Both the position numbers and the translations under genes were made by a program. This document shows, in pieces, positions 1-12,049 of a DNA stretch of 64,000 nt. This stretch comes from Anthopleura xanthogrammica (taxonomy: Eukaryota; Cnidaria; Anthozoa; Actiniaria; Actiniidae): positions 956,001 through 1,020,000 of the forward strand of contig OZ025219.1 of NCBI GenBank assembly GCA_964019055.1. The letters are read 5' to 3'. The notes under the pieces are model-generated. The model did not search any database. It was given only the letters and a program-made list of their open reading frames with translations, and was not told the DNA's origin. Position 1 is the stretch's first letter. Every line of letters begins with the position of its first letter.

Positions 1-57
1 AGAGAGAAAGAGAGAGAGAGACAAAACTTTGAGAACTGCCTTAGTAGGAAGCCTCCG
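1..57. repeat. GA-rich simple repeat at the window edge
   Basis: The first 22 bases are an AG dinucleotide run, probably the end of a longer microsatellite that begins outside the window. Nothing else is seen up to position 57. Confidence 0.6.
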
Positions 58-253
58 GACTCCAGGGGCAGATCCAGGATTTTGTTCAGGGACGGGTGCA
101 GGGCACAAAGTCATCCCAGGGGGGGTGCAACCCTCAGAATCAAAGAAAGAAAACATTATTTAGTATTGGGTATCTTCAAAATGGGGGGACAAAGTTGTTC
201 CGAGGGGGAATGCGCACCCCCTGCACCCCTCCCCCGGATCCACCCCTGGACTC
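58..253. mobile_element. Short MITE with hAT-like ends
   Basis: The two ends are inverted copies of each other: the left end reads GACTCCAGGGGCAGATCC and the right end, read on the minus strand, GAGTCCAGGGGTGGATCC. The roughly 196-bp body has no coding potential. CAGGGG-type ends are typical of hAT-derived MITEs. A related copy lies at 26938-27192. The target duplication is not clear, so the superfamily is an inference. Confidence 0.5.
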
Positions 254-614
254 AGTGCGCAATTTTAAAATTTCCAGACAAGCAATCATTACATTTATTT
301 TACGTATCGTTAATCATAATTTATTTATCAATCTATAACTAGCTGATACAAAAATATAGAAAATATCTAAAGTTTGTGGTTTTTGTTATGGTCTAGCTTG
401 TTTCCTAAATGTTCCAATTAATTCTGCAATGGCAAAAAAGTTCTTTCATAATGACTTGAACTTAAGGTATACAACTTTTTTCGACACATACTCTACTCAT
501 GATCAGCGTCCCTAGTCGATATTTCGAATTCCTTACGTTCTTTTAACAATTTGTAAATGTACTTCCTAAGAGGTCTATATCGTGCATGGTATTGCGATTC
601 TGATGGACCAAATT
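254..614. other. AT-rich intergenic stretch, nothing recognised
   Basis: No splice-supported exon, RNA gene or repeat was recognised here. It separates a MITE from the foldback element downstream of the NACHT-WD gene. Confidence 0.5.
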
Positions 615-970
615 GAATACTCCAGTTTCGCATTCGATGTAAACCGCTGTTTTTGAAGACCACAGACTCATTTGCACAGGCTTAGCCTCGTTTATAAGTC
701 ATCTATTAAAATACATCATTCAAAGTCCGTGGGATTGGTATTATTCAACTTGCACATTCTTTACATTACAGTTGGCTGTTGCTAATGATTTGCTAAAGTC
801 AACTGTAATGTAAAGAATGTGCAAGTTGAATAATACCAATGTTTTGAAATCCCACGGACTTTTAATAATTTCGTTGAATAGCTGACTTATAAACGAGGCT
901 AAGCCTGTGTAAATGAGTCCGTGGTCTTCAAAAACAGCGGTTTGCAACGAATACGAAACTGGTGTATTAC
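615..970. mobile_element. Foldback element (about 356 bp palindrome)
   Basis: Left arm 615-774 and right arm 800-970 are near-perfect inverted copies around a loop of about 25 bp. Outer ends pair as GAATACTCCAGTTTC with GAAACTGGTGTATTAC. There is no protein-coding content; the 68-codon ORF in it is an arm artefact. It lies 60 bp downstream of the stop codon of the NACHT-WD gene, so 3' UTR transcripts would fold into a long hairpin. Confidence 0.75.
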
Positions 971-1029
971 GACTTCATTGTTGAAATAATTGTGCGAATG
1001 TATAATTTATGTACACGCTGATTAAGAGC

Positions 1030-4000
1030 TCATGACAAAAGAAGTTTGCCATCAACTGCGACATCACCATACGCCTCATCACATAACTTTACGTCTGTTC
1101 CATCGTAGCCTTGTCCCTGCAGTTTGAGGGTCGTGATTAATGGGGCCTCTGGTATAGGGACCACTACGGCGTTCCCCACTCCAAAAACGTGCCTTGGAAT
1201 TGGCGCCCAGTCCATAGTGAATGATGCTATCTCCTTCCCGCTTGACAGATCCCATGCGTAGAAATTGTTACCTTGGAAAGTATAAGCAACGTTCTCATCT
1301 GCATTCATCAGAATCTTGTGCGTTGGCTCGGTATCAAACTGGGACAAGATGCAACCTGTTTCAATGCTCCATATTTGGATTACAGCATCAGTGTCCCCTC
1401 TACAAGTAACAGCAATATTATTTTGCGAAGATAATCCCGTGGCATGGACTAAATCAGTAGGCAAGATAAATAAAAGCTTCCCAGATGGTACGTCCCACAG
1501 AGTTGGCACTGTCTCTAGAGTGAGTGCAATAAGGTACTTGCCATCGTGAGATATGGAAGCAGAATGTAATGTGAGTTGCTGTTTCTTGATCTTGAGTACG
1601 TGGTGTTTGTTATTTCTGCAGTCGAATGCAATCAGAGGCAAGGACTTGTGGGGCAATTTCTCATTCCTTACAAGACCACAGATAACATAGCTTTGATCTC
1701 TGTTCATTATGGCTTCGGAGATTGGTTGCTTTTTCTCGAAGCGATGCTTGAAAGTGATGACTCCCTTGTTGATGTCCCACACTTGAAGACGTCGTTTCTC
1801 TCGTGAAAATGCCATGAAGTGGCTGTCATCCGTGAAGCCTACTGACCACAACAGATTGGCATCCCCAGGCAAATATCTTTCTATCTTTCCTTCTTTCAAA
1901 TCCAAGACTCCAAAGCCACAATTCTGACTTCCTTCACTGAAAAACTTGGCAACAGCTCTAGTTGGACTGCACATGCGCAGCTCGTTAATTCCTTCCTCAT
2001 GTCTTAGACAACGCACTCGTTTTGGCTTGTGACCCTTGACATCCCAAATTGTTAGTTCCTTTTGGCCATTAGTGATGGTCTTGGTTGGCAGGTAACGATT
2101 GCCGTAACTAGGATACACACTGCTTATAGTTCCTGATAGTAATCGTCTTTCTGACACCTGATTGATCATGTCATTGTTGGTCATCTTATCAACGTGGTAA
2201 ACACGAAGAACCTTGTCGTAGCCAACGGCAAAAAGGTTCACGCCATCGCCAGAAAATAGCTGTGTGCAGTCAATGTTTTCTTCAAAGAGCTCCGTTTTGG
2301 CAACTCTTTGCACTTGTCCATTTTCTAGTGATGAAATCAAGATATCTTTGTCTGTGAAGCTGACAGCTTTGGTGCCATCCTCAGTGATGTGTAAACGATT
2401 TATTCCAATGTAGCACTCAAATTCTGGAACTTCTCGGATCAATCCTCTAGTTTTGAGATCAAAGATGTGCAACTTCTTTCGTTTTGACGTGAGGACGACA
2501 ATTTGTTCTCTTGGTGTAATTTTGATTTCTTTGATGGTGTCTTGCAGCTTGAAAATAGTTTCTTGATTCCCATCTTCAACATTCAGGACATTGAAGCCAT
2601 CATCTTGCACGCTATAAACGACCCATTTTCCCAGTGCATCAAGAGCTTTCACTGTATCTACAGTGACTCCAGGTAAAGGAATAAAGTGAATCACTTTTCT
2701 GTCATTCACGTTCCATACTTTAACTCCTTCATCACTAACTGCAGCAATTTGTTTCTCTTGGTTAACAAAGGCAAATGGATAGACAAAATTCTTCATGGAT
2801 TCTTTGAGGACATGAAATGATTTTACAACGTGTTTTGTATTCATGTCGAGTAAAATCATGTTCTGTGCACCACCGACGAGAACAAGATCCTTGTGAAGCT
2901 CACTTGCCTTCAAGGTCCAACGAAACGCTCTTTCTTTCTCGGGTAAATTCAGGCTGAATTCTCGAACGAGTTTCCCAGTTGAATTTACCAGAACTTGCAG
3001 GCAAAGACCCTCTTTATTCGACGACCCCACGAAGACGTGTACCCCATCACTGCTGAAGCTGCAGCACGCGTTTTGGTCATTCACAGTCAACGACGATATC
3101 AACGCACCCCCAGGAGAAGTAAGACACTTTTCACTGGTGACAAAATTTGGTAAACCGGTTACACCGGATGACTGGGCCTGTTTAACCAGTTTGCCAACAA
3201 ATGGGTGCTTGTCGTCATTTGTAAAGAGTCTCAGTCGCCCGATTATTTGTGAAGCAAGTTGGTTACGGTCATTTCTCAAGGCCATTGAAGACAAATGGAA
3301 GAACCTGTTAACAGCGTGCAACTCATCGTCATTTTCAAAGATCGAGGTCGCGTAAGCGAAATCTTCCAAAAGCTCTTCCAAAGAAGTTGCTCGCAACTTG
3401 GCGGACAGGAAATCAAAATCACAGAAAACTTCTTTTTTGAGGTCATTTAGTTGTCGTGCGTGGATCATGTGGTAGGGAAGCTCGTTTAGTTTGCGTTTAT
3501 TGAAGACAGGTTGTTCGGGATTTGCGTCGTACATGACTGGCTGGCTTGCTACCAACCTATCCATAGGAACTTCATCACCATTATCATTGAGATAAGGTTT
3601 CTTCTTCCCATTAGCCCACTTGCCAACATAGTATTCTACCATGCTTTTATGGAGCTCGTCGGCTTTCTCTGGGTCTAGGTATCTCTTCTTTGCAGTCTCG
3701 ATAAACTGACGATGATACCAATACACCACAGGGACCCCATCAGCACCTCTTTTAATCAAGTACTCTTCTACCTCTGAATGCAAACGAAACCACAGCAACG
3801 GCAGCATACGCCTGATCGGTGGAGTCCAGTACTGGTAGATATCATTCAATACTGTATCATCTAGGGACAACAGGTCGTCCAGCTCAAGCTCAGTTAGACC
3901 AGACTTGGAAGAGGTAATATAGCCAAATGCTTGGCTTACAAGAATCTTCCCATATTTATTCTCCAGGCGATCAAACAAAGCATTGATTATTTCTTCAACA

Positions 4001-7000
4001 TTTGCCCCAATATGCGTCTCGTTTTCTGGTGTATAGGACTTCCAGCGACTTGCCTCATCGAAGGTCAACTTCAGATACAAAGGCAATTGACAACTTTTGA
4101 AGCCATCAAGAACAATTTTCTTCTGTTTTGGCTGGAGAACCCGCTTGACAGAACTGAGCCAGCTGTCCAAGATCACTTCCGCTTCTTCGTATGTCATCTT
4201 TGGTACTTCGAGGAAGCAGTGCGGCGGGAGGTATGACTAGAAAATTATTAGAAAATAAGGATTTGTTTAAAGCAGGGCTTCTCAAGGAATTTTGCATTGG
4301 ACAGAAAGGTGTTAGGACTAGCACGTTGCACGTTGCACGTTGCACGTTGCACGTTGCACGTTGCACGTTGCACGTTGCACGTTGCACGTTGCACGTTGCA
4401 CGTTGCACGTTGCACGTTGCTATATTTGCCCTCCCTTTCCCACTCCATTTATTGAGTAATTGGATAAAAGGAAAAAGACAACAATTTACCTTTAAGTAGG
4501 ACAGACAATGAAACTCTCTCCCTGGGAGAGTCGAGAGCACAGCGTAGACATTTTTAGGAAGAACCTTTGGCCACCAATTTAGTTCCTGTGACCACCCCTG
4601 ACCGGTGATTTGATCCAAAGAATCAAGGATAAGAACGATAGGATGATACGACGCTGCAGTTGCCAAACATTTTGGGAAGTATTCCGTCAACGATTTTAAA
4701 TCCTGTTTACAGTTAATAGACAAGCGTGTTAGCCATGCCCTGACTTCGATCAGCCCAGAGGTTGCTTCAGGGTTCGATCTGTGAGTTAGCGATGCTCTGA
4801 CTTCAATGAGCCCAGAGATTATTTCAGGGTTTGTTAAAGGTTTAAAAGTGGTAGAAATATCTTACTTACTTCTGGTATTTTCCCAACCGGCTGTGAAGAT
4901 ACTCGACAAAGCTGTTCACAAATGCTGTGCAGAAGCAGGCGAGGGCTTGAGCTGTCAGGTGATGTACCAAGGAACCGATAGACTACTACACATGGCTCGA
5001 TACTTGAAAACGAATCTTCAGGGTGCTGAAACTAAGCAAAATACCGGCTCATTAAACTATATGCGGAATGTTATGCTAAAATTAATCACTGAATTTGAAT
5101 ATTTCGCATGCACGCATTTCTACAAGTTACTGTACTCAATGCGCTTAACATTACATTAAGAAGCACGGGTGGCACGGCTAACATTACATTAGGAAGCACG
5201 GGTGGCGTAGCGGTGGTTGCGCTCGCCTCTCACCAATGCGACCCCGGTTTGAGTTCCACCTGGCTCGGTGTCGTATGTGAGTAGAGTTGGTTGTTTTTCT
5301 CCTGTATTTTGGGATTTTTTCTCCGGGTTCTCCGGTTTACTTCCCTCTACAAAAATCCACCGCCTTGATGAAAATTACGGTTCCGCGCTCGTAAATGAGA
5401 AGGACCTAACACCACACCCAATCTGAAACGTGCATAAATATCACATGAACTCTAACAAAAAATAAAATAGAATTAAAATTACTTTATCAGTGATCCATTT
5501 TCTCATATCGGATGCAATTTTAGCCATGATGGACGTCTTCCCGCAACCCGATTCACCGTGGATAACAACAATGCGCTTCCCATCGTTTAGTAACCTCTTC
5601 TCCACTGTACTCAAAAACTCTTTCCGTCCGTGGAATGACTGACACCTTCTTTTGCAAAACAGCCCTTGATGATACAATTCTTTAGTCAGTAAGTCTTTGG
5701 GCTGAACGGACTTCTTTTTCTCGATGCCATCATTGATCGTCTTGGTCAAAACTTCATAAAAGTTATCACACAATTCATCGATGTATTTCTCGTGTTCTTT
5801 ATTGGATTGAGGGTCGATTCCTTCTTCGCACCAATGTATCTCATACTGGATAACATTATCTCTAGGTAAAAGAGAAACCATTTCTTGTGCTTTGAGGTTG
5901 TCTAGGAGATGTTGTGCTGTTTCGTCGATAGCAGATTCTGGGGTAGCAACATCAATGAAGAAGGGAGCTTTGGGTTTGCTGACGTTTTCTCTGAGGTCTT
6001 TGATGACACGCTTGAACCAGAAGCACTGTTTTTCTGGGCAACTTGACTCCATTACACCTCGACGAATCTCATGTTCGGTAACTAAAAAGTATAAATGTAT
6101 CTGCGTAAAATGTCATTATCATCACTATCGCTGTAGTATTCATCATCGACTTGTTAAGAGTATAAAGTTCTGTTTAGGGACAAAGTCAAAACTATGGTCC
6201 AAAATTCTTTGGGAGCAACCACGTTACTCAAACTCCCTTGAGATATGAACTGAACAATGAAACAGCCGCCATCTTGGTTGATCTAACAAGAGACGCTTAA
6301 TGAGAAATGCTTTGTTATCGTCAACCAGCATGGCGGCTAGTGACGTAACATACACCTCAAGAATAGGGACCCGATTTTATATGGGTAACGATAAATACCC
6401 CCTCCCCCCTCAGAGACCTGTTGAAATGCTCGACACTGGGTGTCCGTAGTGACTATTTTTAAACACAAATACGTTGTATAGCATACATGCAAACAGACAG
6501 TACATTCATTACATTCAATTTAACTTATATTGTTGGAGATATAATTTGAGGAAAATATTCAGGAAAGTATTTCCTGTTTTCCATCATCTTCAACTTGTAA
6601 CGTCAATGACAACAGCTGAAGACTCTAGTATGTTTTCAAATTGCACCCCCTGCAAAAATGTTTAAGTTTTAAGTTAAGCTGTCCTACCTGACATATGGTA
6701 TTTTCTTGCAACATCTGGAGCAAGCACCTTGTCAGCGGCCTTACTCAAAATACTATGTAACCTCCCATAAATCTTCATCCACTGGGCAGCGGCTTCATCA
6801 CGTAACTGTGCATGCTCATGATCTCGGAAATGAACCAGGCGAGAGCTGATTGGCTGAAGCACGTAGTCGGAAGGAACGCTGTTATCGTCTTCTTGATACC
6901 AGTCTTTTACCAGCTCCACGTCTTCTGGGACTTCGATTGTATGAATGAGCTGCTCGAACTCTACTGCTTCAATCTTGGAAGGTAGTGGTCGATATCCGTA

Positions 7001-7290
7001 TTTTTGGCCAAGAAAAGTCTGAAAACTCGTAAAATGTTTACATTCACTCGCATGTTACGAAATAATTTCATACAAATGAAATCTAAAGCAAACTGCATGG
7101 ATGGATGGAAGGCGAGTTGAAGTGATGCGTTGAGGGAGGGAGCGAAGTAGGGAGAGGAAAAAAAAGAGAGAATTATGGATGGATTGATGGATGGATGGAA
7201 GCAAGCACGGAAGCAAGCACGGAAGCAAGCAAGCAAGGAAGAAAGCAAGGAAGCAAGGAAGCAAGGAAGCAAGGAAGCAAGGAAGCAAGG

Positions 7291-7321
<31 letters not shown>

Positions 7322-8406
7322 GAAGCAAGGAAGCAAGCAAGCAAGGAAGCAAGGAAGCAAGGAAGCAAGGAAGCAAGGAAGCAAGGAAGCAAGGAAGCAA
7401 GGAAGCAAGGAAGCAAGGAAGCAAGGAAGCAAGGAAACAAGGAAGCAAGGAAGCAAGGAAGCAAGGAAGCAAGGAAGCAAGCAAGCAAGGAAGCAAGGAA
7501 GCAAGGAAGCAAGGAAGCAAGCAAGCAAGGAAGCAAGCAAGCAAGGAAGCAAGGAAGCAAGCAAGCAAGCAAGCAAGCAAGGAAGCAAGCAAGCAAGCAA
7601 GCAGGGAAGCAAGGAAGCAAGGAAGCAAGGAAGCAAGGAAGCAAGGAAGCAAGGAAGCAAGGAAGCAAGGAAGCAAGGAAGCAAGGAAGCAAGGAAGCAA
7701 GGAAGCAAGGAAGCAAGGAAGCAAGGAAGCAAGGAAGCAAGGAAGCAAGGAAGCAAGGAAGCAAGGAAGCAAGGAAGCAAGCAAGCAAGGAAGGTAGTAT
7801 GGAAGGAAGCAAGCAAGAAAGGAAGGAAGGAAGGAAGGAAGGAAGGAAGGAAGGAAGGAAGGAAGGAAGGAAGGAAGGAAGGAAGGAAGGAAGGAAGGAA
7901 GGAAGGAAGGAAGGAAGCAAGCAAGCAAGGAAGGAAGTAAGCAAGCAAACAAGGAAGCAAGGAAGCAAGCAAGCAAGGAAGGTAGTATGGAAGGAAGCAA
8001 GCAAGGAAGCAAGCAAGGAAGCAAGCAAGAAAGGAAGGAACGGACGATAGTGTTTTTTTCCAGTGGGTATATAATTTATTATCCTTTTATAACTTACGAT
8101 GAAATTTGGCCCTGTCGACAGCTTCTGACAAGCATGCAGCTCTTTCATGCACAGCTCACTCATGGAATGATCATCCATGGATTCCTCCCTGATGCCCCAT
8201 CGTAGATCAACAACTTGAAAGTCGTAGCCTTTTTCTTGGCAAAATTTCTTGATTCTGGGATACACACGTGACATAAGAGTATTCCTTTCCACAGACGTAT
8301 CTGAAATGAACATGAATTTAGGTCACGTGAAGGGGTCAGGTGGTTAATTATCAATCAATCAATCAACTTTGTTTATAGAGGATAATACTTGACAGTAATT
8401 CAACTG

Positions 8407-8448
<42 letters not shown>

Positions 8449-9388
8449 GTTTATTTCTCACACTGAATTACAGTGAAGTCAGCATGACATAGAAACGTTA
8501 TACACTGTACATAACAAGGAAATGTCTACATTAATAAATAAATAAATAAATAGTTAAATATAACTGATTGAATTAATCAGTAACGCATAGTGCAAAATGA
8601 AGAAAATCTATGCGTTCTGGCCATTTTCATATCAATCCTCCCTGTCCCAGATCTAAGGGAATACCCATGATCCACGTTAACTTTAAGGCATTCTAACAAC
8701 CGTTCAAGGGGCTCAGTACTTTTTGCCTTCAACTGATAAACTCGTGGTCCTCTTTTAACGCCTCTAGTTGATTAGGGACGGGTCCACCATTAGTTATAAC
8801 ATGGTTATCCAAGCCACATGAAGGTCTGTCTATTTGCAGATGTAATTACTAAGGGAGCAAGACCCTGAGTGTTGGTTCGGCCGAGACTTGAACCACGAAC
8901 TTCCGCACAATAGACGACGCTCTTACCAATAGACCCTTGGAGCACGTCGAAATACAGCTCAATTTGGAGATCGAAACAAAAGAATTTCAATCTCCTGAGA
9001 ATTGGAAACCTATTGTTTTGTCCTCCAAATGAGCTACATTCCAACGTGCTGCAAGGGGTCTGCGTTCAATCATTTCCCCTTTGATCACATCAAAAATATT
9101 ACCTGTAAAAGTTGAACTTGTGAAAATTCTAACGATGTTGATGTCTTCAGAGAATTCCACATTCAAATCTCCAAAAAACGCTTTGTCTATGCTCGCCATA
9201 TTTACGTACTTAAGGGTTGGAGTTTGACTTCCCAGCGTATTGGAATTGCTATCAATATTGACTTGTTCGGCCTTCAGAGGAATAGGCTCCTCATCCTTAT
9301 TACGAGAGTTTTGATTGGCTAAAGATGGATTTTGGTACGGGGGTTTTGATTGGTAGATTACATTGTGGGTTGAAGCTCCACAACCCAT
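1030..9388 (-). CDS. NACHT and WD40-repeat protein (NWD1/NWD2/TEP1-like STAND NTPase), complete
   Basis: Seven exons, all with GT-AG borders and consistent phases: 9388-9103, 8300-8098, 7018-6688, 6081-5483, 5025-4870, 4702-4490 and 4236-1030; 4995 nt, 1664 aa. Order: MGCGAS start (N-myristoylation/palmitoylation-type motif, so probably membrane-tethered); DUF4062-like segment about residues 80-200 (IVRIFTSSTF, then VVDLRWGIREE); NACHT NTPase with Walker A GESGCGKTS (about 449-457, exon 4) and Walker B ILDSLDQ (about 550, exon 6); a helical stretch; then WD40 repeats filling the single large last exon to the C-terminus. NACHT-WD proteins are signal-transducing NTPases related to NLR immune receptors and apoptosome proteins; the actual ligand is unknown. 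Exon 5 was found from its reading frame (FLGTSPDSSSPRLLL) between exons 4 and 6. The start is the first ATG before the conserved domain. No break is visible. Confidence 0.88.
4321..4420. repeat. (GCACGTT)n heptamer microsatellite, about 14 copies
   Basis: Perfect 7-bp repeats in intron 6 of the NACHT-WD gene (between exons 4702-4490 and 4236-1030). Seven is not a multiple of three, so open frames run through it on both strands; these are artefacts. Confidence 0.95.
4725..4833. repeat. 57-bp satellite, two diverged units
   Basis: Two units of the same 57-bp repeat that forms the large arrays at 17678-18735 and 31821-32846 (core CCCAGAGGTTGTTTCAGG). They make up most of the 167-bp intron 5 of the NACHT-WD gene. 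Confidence 0.8.
5195..5445 (+). mobile_element. tRNA-derived SINE
   Basis: The head carries a Pol III A-box-like GTGGCGTAGCGGTGG (about 5209) and a B-box-like GGTTTGAGTTCC (about 5249), followed by a body with TGTGAGTAGAGTTGG. A related copy on the minus strand at 18770-18945 shares head and body. The segment just upstream repeats the SINE 5' end (AGCACGGGTGGC) at 5162 and again at 5195. It sits in intron 4 of the NACHT-WD gene, on the strand opposite to the gene. Confidence 0.7.
7191..8040. repeat. GGAA/GCAA tetranucleotide array, about 850 bp
   Basis: Interspersed GGAAGCAA and GCAA units with a pure GGAA block at about 7816-7916. It fills intron 2 of the NACHT-WD gene. On the transcribed (minus) strand it reads as a long pyrimidine-rich CTTC/CTTG tract. 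The long ORFs in every frame (up to 450 codons of L/A/S/F/P or K/E/Q/S/A) come from the tetranucleotide periodicity and are not genes. Confidence 0.97.
8407..8448. repeat. (TAA)n microsatellite
   Basis: About 14 perfect TAA units in intron 1 of the NACHT-WD gene. Confidence 0.95.
8765..8929 (-). mobile_element. tRNA-derived SINE fragment, cut by a MITE
   Basis: Read on the minus strand it starts with TTGGTAAGAGCGTC (second half of an A box) followed by a B-box-like GGTTCAAGTCTC. The start of the tRNA head is missing exactly where the MITE at 8930-9061 begins, so the MITE appears to have inserted into the SINE A box. Confidence 0.55.
8930..9061. mobile_element. MITE family A (core CAGCTCAATTTGGAGG)
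   Basis: Inverted repeats of about 50 bp starting TAGACCC... and ending ...GGGGTCT, with inner core CAGCTCAATTTGGAG. Other copies are at 11697-11959, 15512-15624, 25910-26228 and 38439-38572. It begins about 40 bp into intron 1 of the NACHT-WD gene (donor at 9102-9101). Confidence 0.85.
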
Positions 9389-11696
9389 TGAAATGTAAGA
9401 GTCACATGATCAACTTGGCTTCTCTGTAAAGATAGAAAAATATTTACTTCGAATTCATATTCACCATTTTCACATTCCCATAATACTTTGCGTTTTTTTT
9501 GGGGGGGGGGGGGCAACAATAGCAAACATTATTTGAAAATTCAAAATTTTTCTTGCAGATGCTGAGTATGTTTGCTATTATCATTGAAAAATTACCAAAA
9601 AATGTCATGACTTTTACTCGTAAACCTGTTCAAATTTCTTTCTTTCTGGTTTTTGTGAATTCTGATAGAATCTATCATAGATGCATAAGTGTTTTTAGAT
9701 GTTTTTTTCTTCAATTCTTATTCATTTTCATGGTAATATTAACGATTATTTCTCGTTGCTGCCCCCCAAAAATGCAAAGCATTATTGGAATGTGAAAGTG
9801 GTGAATAAATTCATAATTTAATTCAGCACTACATTAAAATTACAGATTAGAATGATACCAACAAAGTTAGAAAGTTTGAGGTAGAAATATTAAACTCTTG
9901 AGAAGTTATGAGAATTTAAAATTGTGATATTTTGTTAGTGGACAAAAGCTTGCCCCACATCCAACAACTCTTGTGATTTTCAATCTTTTTCAATGGTCAT
10001 CGCTTACTTTAGTCTTATTTGAGTAATTTTCTTCAAAAAAAAACCACGATTCCCGCTCATATTGGAAAGAATCCTGTGCACCCAATATGCTGCAACAGAG
10101 GCTGGGGAATATAGATGATAATGATGATTTATCATGCTCTTTCAAATCATTTTGTACAAACTTCAAAAGGCAGAATAACACGCAGATTAATGCCCAAAGA
10201 TATATTTAAAACCAACTTATGGTGTACACATTTATCTTTTTTCGAAATTACTAGCGGACAAATTATAGCGTGCTTCCAAGCAGTTTCAGTCACTTTCCAA
10301 ATCTTTGTCTTTCGAATTTTGACAAATAACCTATCTTTTTACTATACAATGCGAGGTTTAAACTTTCATTCAAAAACTAATATAATTTAATCTTGCTCTT
10401 GACAGAAATTTATCCACAAAACAAATGACAAATATGCCAAGAGAAAAGAAATAAAGAGCTCTTGAAGAAGGATGCATGATTAGGTCCTTAACTCATTGTT
10501 GTCATGTTCTCACAGACCAATGAACGTGCTCAGCCCTGAGGCGATTAATATTGCAGCTGACGCTATTATAAATTGATGTTCAAGGCATCTTCCGAAATGC
10601 GCTGAATAAACTTAAACAATTAACACCGAAACTCACGCTAAAAAGAGTTAAATATAGGAATCATTTAGAGCTTCATATATTTTGATAAAATCAAGAAAAC
10701 GTAAAAAAATCCACAGGAATTATGGTTGACTTTTTAGCTCTTTCAAAACAATTCATGTAGAACAAGAATATTATTAAATTCGAGACACAACCCTCTTTGA
10801 ATAATAACTAAAATAATTCAGCGTTTACTCCAAGAAAAACCTATTAATTCTTTCTTAGATTTAAATTCTTTCTTTCCAAGGAATACTTAGCGAAGTTCTC
10901 TGAACCGATGAAGCTATGTTTCTTCTTGTTATGCAAGTTTATGCTCGTGCTTAACGGCCTATAATTCAATAACAAAATCCCTACCAAAAAGTTTGTAAAG
11001 TCAAACATTTCAATTCATCAAGAACTAAGTAAAAACTAGAACTACTTAGATGACTGTAAGTATTAAGCTCGTTAATCGAAATCAAAAATTACAGATATGT
11101 AATAATTTCTACGACCAAAATACGAAAAAAGAAATTGGAAATATCCAAATTTACCTACACCTAAAGATAAACACAAATTCGCACACACAATTTTCTATCC
11201 AATTCTTTCAAGAATCCAATTCAAGTATTATTTTTGTGTACAAGTATAGAAGTGTACTGTATGACTTATTGAATACCAAGAACAGAATCAGTCTTACCTT
11301 GGATATGTTATTTCGCGGGTGTCGAGTACGTCACGATAGCATTATTTTAATATTGATTATGGCCTTGTTATTGTCACCCAGGTCTCCTCTGAAAGTTGAA
11401 GTGGGTAAAATCAAGAGGATTGGAAATGAGAGTGGGAGGCATTACAATATTAATTCACCTCGAATAGGGCTGTTAAGTTGTGACGTATTTCCGGGTCCAA
11501 CTGCTCACAAAAATGCCAAAATAGATCGAAAACTGTTCTCAATGATTTAACCTTCCACTGAAACAATTAAAACTTTGGACAAAAAATCCTGTCACGGATC
11601 GAAGAAAAAATATGAAAAAACTTCATAAAACTGCTATTCGTTTTGGGCCCGGAAGTCGTTTTTTCATTCGATTGACGTCACACTTAAAAGCTCTCA
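9389..11696. other. Intergenic region without recognisable gene
   Basis: This 2.3-kb AT-rich region lies upstream of the NACHT-WD gene, so its left end must contain that gene's promoter and 5' UTR. A G-tract at about 9488-9510 is visible. The 166-codon ORF at 11050-11550 shows no domain, no splice-supported continuation and a random-looking composition, so it is not called. Confidence 0.5.
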
Positions 11697-11959
11697 TGTG
11701 ACGTCAGAACAGCTCAATTTGGAGGGCAAGACAAAAAAATTTCTCATGAGAATTGGAATCTATAAGCCAGTTCAAAGTTTATAAGAATCGTTTTTAGTGC
11801 GCATGCGATTTTATCCAAATTTAAAAACAAAAGGTTTAAAAAAAGGTGAGAAATTTGGGATAAAATCGCATGCGCACTGAAAACGATTCTTATACTTTGA
11901 ACTGGCTTATTGTTTTGCCCTCCAAATTGAACTGCATTCCGACGTCCTGTAAGGGGTGA
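11697..11959. mobile_element. MITE family A copy with nested palindrome
   Basis: Outer ends carry the family A core CAGCTCAATTTGGAGG and its inverse. Between them lies a second palindrome (about 11762-11910) whose arms contain GCGCATGCGATTTTATCC and AGAATCGTTTTTAGTGCGC-type sequence. It is therefore either a longer subfamily member or one palindromic element nested in another. Confidence 0.75.
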
Positions 11960-12028
11960 GTAGCTGTCATTACGGATGCATGCAAATGAGATGCAAATGA
12001 GACAACAAGCATTGCATCGACCCGATAT
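11960..12028. repeat. Dispersed repeat with paired ATGCAAAT motifs
   Basis: The segment with two ATGCAAAT (POU/octamer-type) motifs, followed by GAGACAACAAGCATTGCATC, recurs in inverse orientation at 36187-36245. Repeat origin is supported by the two copies; any regulatory role is only a possibility. Confidence 0.6.
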
Positions 12029-12049
12029 CCTCACTTGTATGATTCTCTT

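Noticed and set aside
4806..5159. Plus-strand ORF of 117 codons
   Set aside because: It is the shadow of exon 5 of the minus-strand NACHT-WD gene plus intron sequence.
6961..8313. Long ORFs (up to 450 codons) rich in Leu/Ala/Ser/Phe on minus and Lys/Glu on plus
   Set aside because: They come from the GGAA/GCAA tetranucleotide array. Only the first 68 residues of the 450-codon frame are a real exon (8300-8098).
11050..11550. 166-codon plus ORF
   Set aside because: No domain, no splice-supported continuation and AT-rich random-looking composition; may be chance.
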